Origin: an uncultured Desulfuromonadales bacterium
Lineage (GTDB): Bacteria > Desulfobacterota > Desulfuromonadia > Geobacterales > Pseudopelobacteraceae
DNA: 64,000 nt
Assembly (NCBI GenBank): GCA_903868145.1
Contig: CAIPTY010000053.1
Coordinates: forward strand, 1 to 64,000
Direction of reading: 5' to 3'
Position 1 is the stretch's first letter. Every line of letters begins with the position of its first letter. The notes under the pieces were generated by a model. It ran no database searches. It saw only the letters and a program-made list of their open reading frames with translations, and was not told the DNA's origin. Both the position numbers and the translations under genes were made by a program. Below, piece after piece: positions 16,901 through 23,081 of this stretch.

Positions 16901-19007
16901 CGTTGATCATGGCCTGCGCCAGCACGGCGCCATCGGTTGCCTCGAAATAGTTGTAGGGGAGGCCGGTGTGCTTAAGACCAATGGAAGCATCTGCCGGCGA
17001 CTTGTCCCACTCCGCACAGCTTGCGTTCCAGGTGCCGTTGGGGTTGCACTGATCCAATGGGAAGGTTGGTTGGTCATCAGCAAAAAAGAGTGTTGTCGAA
17101 CCGGCAACTGACGTGCTGCTCGTATATCCGGTTGTGTTCAATGCGGTTTTAAGAGCTGCCTGAGTGGATGAATACGGTGAGGGTACGGGGTATGACGTGA
17201 ACGGATAGGGTAAGCCGTTGTTATCCATGTCGTCGAACCCGCCGAATATAGCCGTGGTGATCAGGGCATTACGACCGGCGGCAGTGTCACCGAACGCATA
17301 GACAGTGTAGACCGTCACGCTCTGTGTGCCCGGCAATGCCGGTTCCGTGGCATCAGGCCGCAGGTCATACCCCGTATCACGACGATGCATGTGGTAGGCC
17401 GGCCCCACCGGGTCAGTCCCGCTATTCCATTCCCCGTCGGAAACAAGTATGACAAAGGACTTCCGGCAACTGGCTGCAGTGGAATTTGTGTTTGTGGCTG
17501 TCCCGCTGACGGGTGGGTCATAATAGGGATCAGAGTCCCCATTAGCCTTGGCTATCAGAGCTGTACCACTCGAAGGCACGTGAGTGCCTGAGGCTACAGC
17601 GACCTGCTGGAAAAACTTCTCGGCCTCCGCCAGTGCAGGGCCGGTATTGGTGGAACCGGACGAAGCCGAGCCGTTGACCGAAGCGATGTAGTTTGTCTGC
17701 GCCTGATTTTTAACGGTACTGTTCGTTGTCGAGCCGCCGGCATATGAAACACCGCCATTGGTATCAAAGAATGACAACTCTATGTCGGCTTTATTGTCGA
17801 TATTGCCGGGCCCCTTGTACAGGGTTTGAATCAGGCCGGTAAAGTCTGCTGCCGACGTTGTGGATTTTACGCGGACGTATGCTGTCAGGTTTTGCGTGAG
17901 CCGCGCAGCGGCGGCGGTTTCAGTCGTCAAGGTGCCGCTTGATATTGTAATTACATTTGAAGTCACGCTGGAGATGGTCCAGGAGCCATTACTCTTGTTG
18001 TTTCCGCTGTTGCTGAAACCGTAGCTATCAAAAACCATCCCGACCAGCCACCCATCGGTGACGAAGCTGCCCCCATCTGAGCGGGTAAAGGTCCTGCTGC
18101 CACTATTAATCGCGATCGGAACCGCCAGGGATTTCACCAGGACTTTGCAGGTAGGGCCGGTAAGAGTTGAGGCGGTTTTGATTGTTACACTCTTTTTAAG
18201 GCTTTCATTCACCGTACCGGCATTGGTCGTGATGGTGATGACCGTTGAAGTTATTGAGTCAATAGTCCATGTTCCATTGTTCCCTGAATTAGAAAAACCG
18301 CTGGTTACTATTTGCATCCCGGGAACGATCCCGGTAGTAGAGTACGATCCGGAGGCACGTGTGAATGTTGCTTTTGAAGAATTTCTTGCCACGGTAATCT
18401 TTACGGTGGAGGACGAAGATGAAATCGTTGTCGAAACCGTTGATGGATCGGGAGAACTGATATTGACCTTTCCCGCGGTGGAGTTATTAAAATCGCAGTT
18501 GGTAGTTGCTTCGTTCGCAAGGTTGTTGCTGACTCCCTGGTCATGCTCCAGCACCGTCGCGTCCGAAGACCACACACGGCCGCCGGTCAAAATCTTTCTC
18601 ATGATGTCAAGTTTGTTGGATGTTACGTAATTGAGCAGTTTTCCGGAGACGCAGTTTGGTGATCCAATCAGGTCTGAATTGGAGCAGGCGGCATTTTCCT
18701 GCCAATAATTATTGGCAGACACATCATAGGAGTAATACATGTTTTCCTTGAAATAACCCCAGTAGCCCGTTGCCGTATCATATGTGTTATCTGCCGAGAG
18801 ATAGGGATGGTCCTTCATCGAGCCGGTTATGTCGAGAACGAAGTGAATGTTCGGTTTCGCGGCCTGCGACAGAAATGGCGGCTGACAGGCGTATTGATTG
18901 TTCTGGGAACCGGAATTTGAAGCAGGCGTGGTAGCCGAAGCCATCTGAACACAAGCAAGACCGAGATAAATCGCCAAAAACCCCAGGCTCAGAAATATTT
19001 TCTTCAT
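13962..19007 (-). CDS. pilY1: Type IV pilus tip adhesin PilY1 with von Willebrand A domain
   Basis: A 1681-residue secreted protein. Signal peptide MKKIFLSLGFLAIYLGLACV to about residue 27; von Willebrand A domain beginning IHFVLDITGSMKDH (about 54-67, MIDAS-like DxTxS) and resuming at KSFVILVSDGEWNSG; C-terminal PilY1 beta-propeller with HAFKTGTNFIGN, LWAFVPKNVLPYLQ and a candidate calcium loop DVDKTNSALPGFYSDD near residue 1370. Around 20 cysteines. Three copies of a roughly 70-residue module are inserted (see repeats). PilY1 sits at the pilus tip and acts in adhesion, assembly and mechanosensing. The ATG at 19007 (GAGGTG upstream) is preferred over 19037. Between a DsbC-like gene and four minor pilin genes. 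Confidence 0.94.
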   Translation of the reverse strand: MKKIFLSLGFLAIYLGLACVQMASATTPASNSGSQNNQYACQPPFLSQAAKPNIHFVLDITGSMKDHPYLSADNTYDTATGYWGYFKENMYYSYDVSANNYWQENAACSNSDLIGSPNCVSGKLLNYVTSNKLDIMRKILTGGRVWSSDATVLEHDQGVSNNLANEATTNCDFNNSTAGKVNISSPDPSTVSTTISSSSSTVKITVARNSSKATFTRASGSYSTTGIVPGMQIVTSGFSNSGNNGTWTIDSITSTVITITTNAGTVNESLKKSVTIKTASTLTGPTCKVLVKSLAVPIAINSGSRTFTRSDGGSFVTDGWLVGMVFDSYGFSNSGNNKSNGSWTISSVTSNVITISSGTLTTETAAAARLTQNLTAYVRVKSTTSAADFTGLIQTLYKGPGNIDNKADIELSFFDTNGGVSYAGGSTTNSTVKNQAQTNYIASVNGSASSGSTNTGPALAEAEKFFQQVAVASGTHVPSSGTALIAKANGDSDPYYDPPVSGTATNTNSTAASCRKSFVILVSDGEWNSGTDPVGPAYHMHRRDTGYDLRPDATEPALPGTQSVTVYTVYAFGDTAAGRNALITTAIFGGFDDMDNNGLPYPFTSYPVPSPYSSTQAALKTALNTTGYTSSTSVAGSTTLFFADDQPTFPLDQCNPNGTWNASCAEWDKSPADASIGLKHTGLPYNYFEATDGAVLAQAMINAINDILARTSSSTAASILGNNDNAGATLVQAIFYPEKQFDGNIKASWLGEVQSFWYYLDPTLNNITMREDTVEDLKLKLTEDKAVEFTFDGTYTKVNLFSDANGDGVIDNHASPDATVDLEAVKNIWRAGKTLWARSASDRTIYVNDPTVTAVTGSLISFDSSNASTLRPYLDVAASSAVPTATEVINYARGTDISASYSVRPRAIQIGSTTNTWKLGDVIDSTPKMVSAVRLNTYNLKAPFGYSDTTYDKFAKSKDYSWRGTAFVGANDGMMHAFKTGTNFIGNTQGIVAEIKNADGTTATDLGKELWAFVPKNVLPYLQYMMLPNYQHMYFVDSTPLLIDASIGFTNIKNSDGSTMTNPCNPSSSHTYHNCARRTTYVSGSSQLDYSTTADGSGTSWRTVLIGSLGLGGATSQTKAATTGVSIAVASAGKTFTRTSGSFLTDGWAVGMQFTANGFSNAGNNSTFTISGISALVITCSTATGLTNETATVNLVQNNVKTPITDPNDSTRGFGYSSYFALDVTNPIADSTCSSGTCTSSTPSSPNLLWEFSDPRMGYSTVTPTIIRMKDSNDSLYGPTRNGRWYAVLASGPTGPITNSTLSFEGKSDQPLTIFILDLRTGDLVKTYNNLAWNHAFNTASGTSTSTTVHTQVAAMPSNAFAGSLSNASIDVDKTNSALPGFYSDDAVYIGYTKADTGTPVSWSKGGILRLLTYNQPQPHITGGLADWQVSTVIDNIGPVRTAITKLQDVASHNLWLFFGTGRYFTKGDDPVNVQSLYGIKDPCYYDTNNPYTPNTFKTVTSTTVTPCTSSISASATATGVSGSTLVDQTSSITTTTVNGVAALATGKDGWFINLPGATGSNYPKRVITNPVASSSGAVTFTTFTPSTDVCTYGGTTSVWMVNYSTGGVGSTNVKGQILIQLSTGAFQQINPASAFTQSAAGGAKGRETVQYQGVPPVTEPAMFTNTNHTPSKRILHIQER
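15415..15645 (-). repeat. PilY1 internal module, copy 3 (in propeller region)
   Basis: Encodes FTRTSGSFLTDGWAVGMQF, GFSNAGNNSTFTISGI and a final TNETATVNLVQN. It is homologous to two copies far upstream in the same gene, and the DNA around TCGGTGA-GAAGCTGCC is also similar, so duplication is fairly recent. Confidence 0.8.
17897..18125 (-). repeat. PilY1 internal module, copy 2 (inside VWA region)
   Basis: Encodes FTRSDGGSFVTDGWLVGMVF, GFSNSGNN then GSWTISSVTSNVITISSG and TTETAAAARLTQN. It lies directly after copy 1 and both interrupt the von Willebrand A domain. Confidence 0.8.
18188..18400 (-). repeat. PilY1 internal module, copy 1 (inside VWA region)
   Basis: Encodes FTRASGSYSTTGIVPGMQIV, then SGFSNSGNNGTWTIDSITST and VNESLKKSV. 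More diverged than copies 2 and 3 but with the same GFSN-GNN-x-WTI core. Confidence 0.75.
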
Positions 19008-19055
19008 GGCAGTCACCTCATCCTTTTTGGAAAACATGGTAGAACAGATACAAAA

Positions 19056-19841
19056 CTATTTTGTGCCATCAAGCATGATTTTAAGTTCTTCAGCGGTCTT
19101 GAATCCGGGATGGACACTTCCATCAGGGAGCACCACACTCGGTGTAACAGTAATACCATTGCGGCGTGCATAATTAATTATTTCGTTCAGTTCTGCGCTG
19201 CCGTCTTTACTACCCGTCACCGGCAGCTTTTCACCATTGAAGGCCTTGTCAAGTGTAGCCCGGTCTTTATGAGTCTGAACAGCGCGGGCTTTGTCGTAGG
19301 CCTCAGAATGTGAGGGCAGGGGATAAAGCATCACAAGAATGGCAACATCGGGTGCTATCTTCTCCAGTTTTTTCAGCTCGCCATGAAGTTGCCGACAATA
19401 GGGGCAGTCTGGATCGGTGAACACATATATTTTTTTCAGGGCCTTTGGATTCCCCATGACAATCGCGCTTTCCTTCGGTATGACTTTCAGACCTAAAAAC
19501 GCCGGCTGCTTCGGTGGAGACAACTCCGCCTCGTGGGCCGAGATCTTCTTCATGGTTTCAAAATTGACGATGAATCCCTGCATGAAGTTTTTTTTGGCGT
19601 AGTCAATGTAAACAACACCCTGCCTGCCGTCTTTCTCCATGAAAAGCTCGAACATGCCACTGATCGGCGCCTGTCTGATCGACTTCACCGTGCCGCCGAT
19701 CTTCTTGAGCAAGCCCTCGGCCTCTTGCGGGGAGAGTTTGTGACATGCGGCGCACTCACCAACACAACCATCCTTGGCGTGCGCAGGTGAATGTCCAATC
19801 GTCAGTAGCAATATGAGCGTACATAAAAATATCATCTTCAT
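19056..19841 (-). CDS. DsbC/G-like thiol:disulfide protein with CxxCH motif (copy 1)
   Basis: 261 residues. Signal peptide MKMIFLCTLILLLTIGHSPAHA, then GCVGECAACHKLSPQEA, then a DsbC-type dimerisation region (GGTVKS...FELFMEKDGRQGVVYIDYAKK), and a thioredoxin fold with active site FTDPDCPYCRQLH and a cis-Pro region TPSVVLPDG. DsbC family proteins isomerise or reduce disulfides in the periplasm. The N-terminal CxxCH is also the haem c attachment motif; whether haem is bound is not known. It ends 48 bases before pilY1, a Cys-rich secreted protein, so it probably serves its folding. Start ATG at 19841 chosen for the signal peptide. Confidence 0.85.
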   Translation of the reverse strand: MKMIFLCTLILLLTIGHSPAHAKDGCVGECAACHKLSPQEAEGLLKKIGGTVKSIRQAPISGMFELFMEKDGRQGVVYIDYAKKNFMQGFIVNFETMKKISAHEAELSPPKQPAFLGLKVIPKESAIVMGNPKALKKIYVFTDPDCPYCRQLHGELKKLEKIAPDVAILVMLYPLPSHSEAYDKARAVQTHKDRATLDKAFNGEKLPVTGSKDGSAELNEIINYARRNGITVTPSVVLPDGSVHPGFKTAEELKIMLDGTK

Positions 19842-19906
19842 AATACAATCTCTGTCCTGTCTCGCGGAGCGGGCCAGCAAGGCCCATCTATTATACCACC
19901 ACATTG

Positions 19907-19933
19907 CTGAAATCATAAGCACAGAGAGTGCCA
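19907..19933 (-). promoter_or_regulatory. Candidate sigma-54 promoter for dsbC-pilY1-pilin operon
   Basis: Minus strand CTGGCAC (19928-19934) and GTGC (19919-19922) place GG and GC twelve bases apart, the fixed -24/-12 spacing of RpoN promoters; the element reads TGGCACTCTCTGTGCT against consensus TGGCAC-N5-TTGC. Predicted start near 19907, about 65 bases before the dsbC-like ATG. A PilR-type activator (23082-24452) and rpoN itself are in the window. Confidence 0.5.
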
Positions 19934-20092
19934 GACACATAACCTGCTTAAATCAAAGCGTTATAAACAGAAAAACCAACCCGGTTACGCAAAAAAGTCA
20001 CAGTTTCCGGGCATCCGGCGATGGGTGGTATGCAAAAAGGTCAGGGGTTTCAATCAACAAAGAGACAAATACAACAGGCTCAAAACGAAAAA

Positions 20093-20479
20093 TCACCCCT
20101 TCAATGCCAAAATGCGCTTTGAAACCTCACAAATTTCATTTGCGGAACGCAACGCTTCGCTTGCATCTTCTTCATCAGCACTCATTCCTGGATATCGAAC
20201 CTCAACCGCCATGGCAGAAAGAATTCTGGCAAATTTCAAGACATCATGTATCGTTGGATGTAATGTCACAATCATTTTTACCAATACTTCAAGATCATGA
20301 ATCCGAGAAAATTTAACGGCATTTTCAACCAATATTGCCTTCAAATACTTTTCCGCACATTGCTGGGAGTGGAAACAGACAGCGTCATAATTTGGAAACT
20401 CGACTACACTAATTTCACGGCGGGCTGTACCCAAGTCAGCTTCGGCCTTTGCAATCCATTCAGCGGTTTCAGGCTTCAT
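20093..20479 (-). CDS. HEPN-domain protein (likely toxin of HEPN/MNT pair)
   Basis: 128 residues of the HEPN fold: WIAKAEADLGTARREI, then NYDAVCFHSQQCAEKYLKAI, then KFSRIHDLEVLV. HEPN proteins paired with minimal nucleotidyltransferases are RNase toxins or adenylation targets. The classic Rx4-6H catalytic motif is not obvious here; the R-x-H-D motif resembles the PF05168 subgroup. ATG at 20479 with AAAGG six bases upstream. Overlaps the MNT gene by 11 bases. Confidence 0.85.
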   Translation of the reverse strand: MKPETAEWIAKAEADLGTARREISVVEFPNYDAVCFHSQQCAEKYLKAILVENAVKFSRIHDLEVLVKMIVTLHPTIHDVLKFARILSAMAVEVRYPGMSADEEDASEALRSANEICEVSKRILALKG

Positions 20480-20780
20480 ACACAACCTTTCCCCTCGTCA
20501 TAATATCAGTTAAAAACGTATCGTTTATGGCCAGTCGCGCCTTCATCTGTTCTGGATTACGCACCAGAATATCCAAAGGAAAGCCGGGTTGAACCCGTTC
20601 TTTAATTGAAGAGGCGATACGCCATGCCTTCCCCTGATATGGTAGAATCACGAGGAGGTCAACATCAGAATCATCTCGAGGGGTTCCCCATGCATGTGAA
20701 CCAAACAAAACAATTTTATCGGGCTTAAACTCCCGCTGTATTTTCTCTGAAAGCTCCTGAATATCTATCAAACGAACCAT
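20469..20780 (-). CDS. MNT-type nucleotidyltransferase (likely antitoxin)
   Basis: 103 residues with the minimal nucleotidyltransferase motif IVLFGSHAWGTPRDDSDVDL, containing the GS and DxD catalytic signature; a third acidic site is probably in FPLDILVRN. In HEPN/MNT modules the MNT protein can AMPylate and neutralise the HEPN partner. Start ATG at 20780 has GGAG six bases upstream; an upstream in-frame start at 20837 lacks one. Part of a small passenger cluster between the two DsbC-like genes. Confidence 0.87.
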   Translation of the reverse strand: MVRLIDIQELSEKIQREFKPDKIVLFGSHAWGTPRDDSDVDLLVILPYQGKAWRIASSIKERVQPGFPLDILVRNPEQMKARLAINDTFLTDIMTRGKVVYEA

Positions 20781-20891
20781 ATTGACTCCACTACCTGCGA
20801 AAACCGGGACAGACCTATTTTCCACAACCATCCTCAATCCAAAACCCCATCACACTCCATCCCGTCTTGCTAACGTCCCTTCCTGCAAGGG

Positions 20892-21476
20892 CTACTCCCT
20901 GAAAACCTTTCCCATATCAACCGTCAGATCTCCGAGAAGAGATACCGGCACACTGTCTCCTTCACCAAAAACCTCTGGTGTCCCATATCTGCTATCATCA
21001 GAAAGCCGATACACAAGCAGCGTCCTGTCATTGGGGTACATAAGCCAATATTCCTTTACGCCGTGACGCTGGTAAAGCTCATATTTTGTTGTAATGTCAC
21101 GCTTTGCCGTGCGAGGAGAAATAATCTCAACCACAAGATCAGGAGCGCCTTTGACGCCTCGGTCATCAAGCTTGTCACGATCGCAGACAACCATGATATC
21201 CGGTTGTACAACCGTAATTGTTACTTCGTCGGAGGCATCCGATACTTCCGGCAGACGAACATCACATGGTGCGAGGTATACTTCGCATGGCTTGTCATCA
21301 AGGTAATTTGCAATTTGCCGATGCAATTCACCAAGCCATTTCTGATGAAGTCGGTTCGGCCCCGGACTCATGCAGAAGGCAACACCGTCAATAAGTTCCC
21401 ATCGCTGGCCGTCGTCCCAGGTCAGATAGTCCGCGTAGGTAAAACGATCCTCTGCCTTGAATTTGGGTAGTGCCAT
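20892..21476 (-). CDS. Uma2-family (DUF820) putative nuclease, second copy
   Basis: 194 residues, clearly homologous to the protein at 10608-11198: FTYADYLTWDDGQRWELIDG, CMSPGPNRLHQKWLGELHRQ, VQPDIMVVCDRDKLDDRG, PDLVVEIISPRTAKRDITTK, KEYWLMYPNDRTLLVY. The putative catalytic Asp and Glu positions are kept. Begins at ATG 21476 with GGGGAG twelve bases upstream; an earlier TTG start is possible. Ends 112 bases before the MNT start. Confidence 0.85.
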   Translation of the reverse strand: MALPKFKAEDRFTYADYLTWDDGQRWELIDGVAFCMSPGPNRLHQKWLGELHRQIANYLDDKPCEVYLAPCDVRLPEVSDASDEVTITVVQPDIMVVCDRDKLDDRGVKGAPDLVVEIISPRTAKRDITTKYELYQRHGVKEYWLMYPNDRTLLVYRLSDDSRYGTPEVFGEGDSVPVSLLGDLTVDMGKVFRE

Positions 21477-21566
21477 GGCGCTTATTATCTCCCCTGCCGC
21501 TTCACCCTGATTTGATATCAAAATCAAGCCCTTTCAAAAGGCCTCACACGAGAACCATTTGATATT

Positions 21567-22100
21567 TTAGAATTTTATCAGTTGCGGATTCAGAGCCAGT
21601 ATGACCCCGGCTGCAATGAGAACGATAACTACTGCGGCGATGATCATGTTCTTTGTGGAAAAAACCTTCAGCATCAGCAGTTCCGTCGGCGTCAGGATTT
21701 TCCCTCGGCAATAGACGCAAACCTTCAATTCAGCAGCAATCTGCTTGCTACAGTAGGGGCAGCGGATGAATTCGGGTTGTTTTTCAACATCTTTCTGTTT
21801 CTTGTCTTTTGTCTGTTCTGCCTTCAACTGCTTGTACTTTTCGTACTCACGGGCGTAATCCTTGTAGATCAACGAATTGGTTATCCGTTCGTACAGATCC
21901 CGAACCTGATCAATATTTGACTGAGCATTCTGGCGGGATTCGGGAGCTGCCACATGCAGCTCGCGGGTATACTTGGCCACGAGATCGTTATAGACCTTGT
22001 CAACCCGATCCGGCGGATCACTGAAGGTCAGCCCCATAACCTTGTAACAGAGATCGATGTCATCATAAATTTCCATCAGATTTTTTTCCGGTTCACTCAT
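21567..22100 (-). CDS. Zinc-ribbon membrane-anchored protein of unknown function
   Basis: 177 residues, not assigned to a known family. Layout: an N-terminal helical region (about 1-75) with YKVMGLTFSDPPDRVDKVYN that faintly resembles a J-domain-type helix bundle; a charged coiled coil (about 78-108, EYEKYKQLKAEQTKDKKQKD); a zinc ribbon with CPYCSKQ and CVYCRGK (about 113-133); and one C-terminal membrane helix (NMIIAAVVIVLIAAGVILAL). Starts 15 bases after the second DsbC-like gene, so likely cotranscribed with it. The tail-anchored topology would put the ribbon in the cytoplasm. Confidence 0.75.
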   Translation of the reverse strand: MSEPEKNLMEIYDDIDLCYKVMGLTFSDPPDRVDKVYNDLVAKYTRELHVAAPESRQNAQSNIDQVRDLYERITNSLIYKDYAREYEKYKQLKAEQTKDKKQKDVEKQPEFIRCPYCSKQIAAELKVCVYCRGKILTPTELLMLKVFSTKNMIIAAVVIVLIAAGVILALNPQLIKF

Positions 22101-22115
22101 GGTCGTTCACCTTGT

Positions 22116-22913
22116 CTAGTGGGATATTTTCTTGCCTTCCAGTATTTTTTTCAACGTTTCCGCATCCGGCATGCCAAGCTCGACCGTGCCATCGGGCATG
22201 ATCAGTGTCGGGGTGCCGGAGATGCCGTTAGCCTTGCCGAACGCGATAATCTCATCAATTGCTTTCCTGCTCTCCTCTTTGGCCGGTGTGGGAACGGATT
22301 TTCCTTCAAACACCCTGTCAAGGACCTCTGCGTTCATGGTCTCCAGCACGGCGCGCGATTTGTCAAAGGCCGCCGGATGCATGGCCAGTGGAAAGAGCAT
22401 GATATGGATCGCCACATCCGGTGCGATGGTCGCCAGTTTTTTCAGCTCCGTATGGGAATTTCTGCAATACGGACAGTCCGGGTCGGTAAAGACATAGATT
22501 TTTTTGGTGCCCTTGGGATTACCGATGATGAAAGCCCTGGCAACCGGTATGGTGGCGAGATCGACCCGCGTCACCTGCTTTGGCTTTTGGGAGTCCATGG
22601 CGTGGGCCATCACCGGCTGGAGGGTTTCCAGATTCACAATCATGCCCTGCAACAGATGTTTTTTCCCAAAATCGACATAGATGATGCCCTGCTTGTCATC
22701 CTTTTCCACAAAAAGCTCAAACAGTCCTTTGGCTGGCGCCTCTTTAACAGACTTTACCGTTCCGCCGATCTTGCTGAGAAGGGTGTTTGCCTCCTTTTCG
22801 GTGAGCGTGTGGCACATACTGCACAGACCGCCGCAACCCTCTTTGGCCATGGCGAAGGACGGAGACGCTACGATAACGGAGATTGCGAGGGTGAAAATCA
22901 GCTCTTTGATCAT
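22116..22913 (-). CDS. DsbC/G-like thiol:disulfide protein with CxxCH motif (copy 2)
   Basis: 265 residues, a clear paralogue of 19056-19841. Signal peptide MIKELIFTLAISVIVASPSF, then GCGGLCSMCHTLTEKEA, a dimerisation region (GGTVKSVKEAPAKGLFELFV), and thioredoxin active site FTDPDCPYCRNSH with TPTLIMPDG around the cis-Pro. The spacing GCx3CxxCH is identical in both copies. ATG at 22913 has AAAGGA upstream and gives a clean leader, so longer forms are rejected. It begins 168 bases after pilR, with the zinc-ribbon gene behind it. Confidence 0.85.
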   Translation of the reverse strand: MIKELIFTLAISVIVASPSFAMAKEGCGGLCSMCHTLTEKEANTLLSKIGGTVKSVKEAPAKGLFELFVEKDDKQGIIYVDFGKKHLLQGMIVNLETLQPVMAHAMDSQKPKQVTRVDLATIPVARAFIIGNPKGTKKIYVFTDPDCPYCRNSHTELKKLATIAPDVAIHIMLFPLAMHPAAFDKSRAVLETMNAEVLDRVFEGKSVPTPAKEESRKAIDEIIAFGKANGISGTPTLIMPDGTVELGMPDAETLKKILEGKKISH

Positions 22914-23081
22914 GATGTTTCCTTTCTGTTTTAAAAGCATGCCCAAACCTGCAAAAAAGATACCTTGAATGTATAAATTGCAACTAACTGGTATAATTAG
23001 CACTATTAGACGATGATCCGTGAAGCATGCAATATTTTCATAGTTTCCGGGTCTGATTATCCATTCCACCGCAACTTTTGC

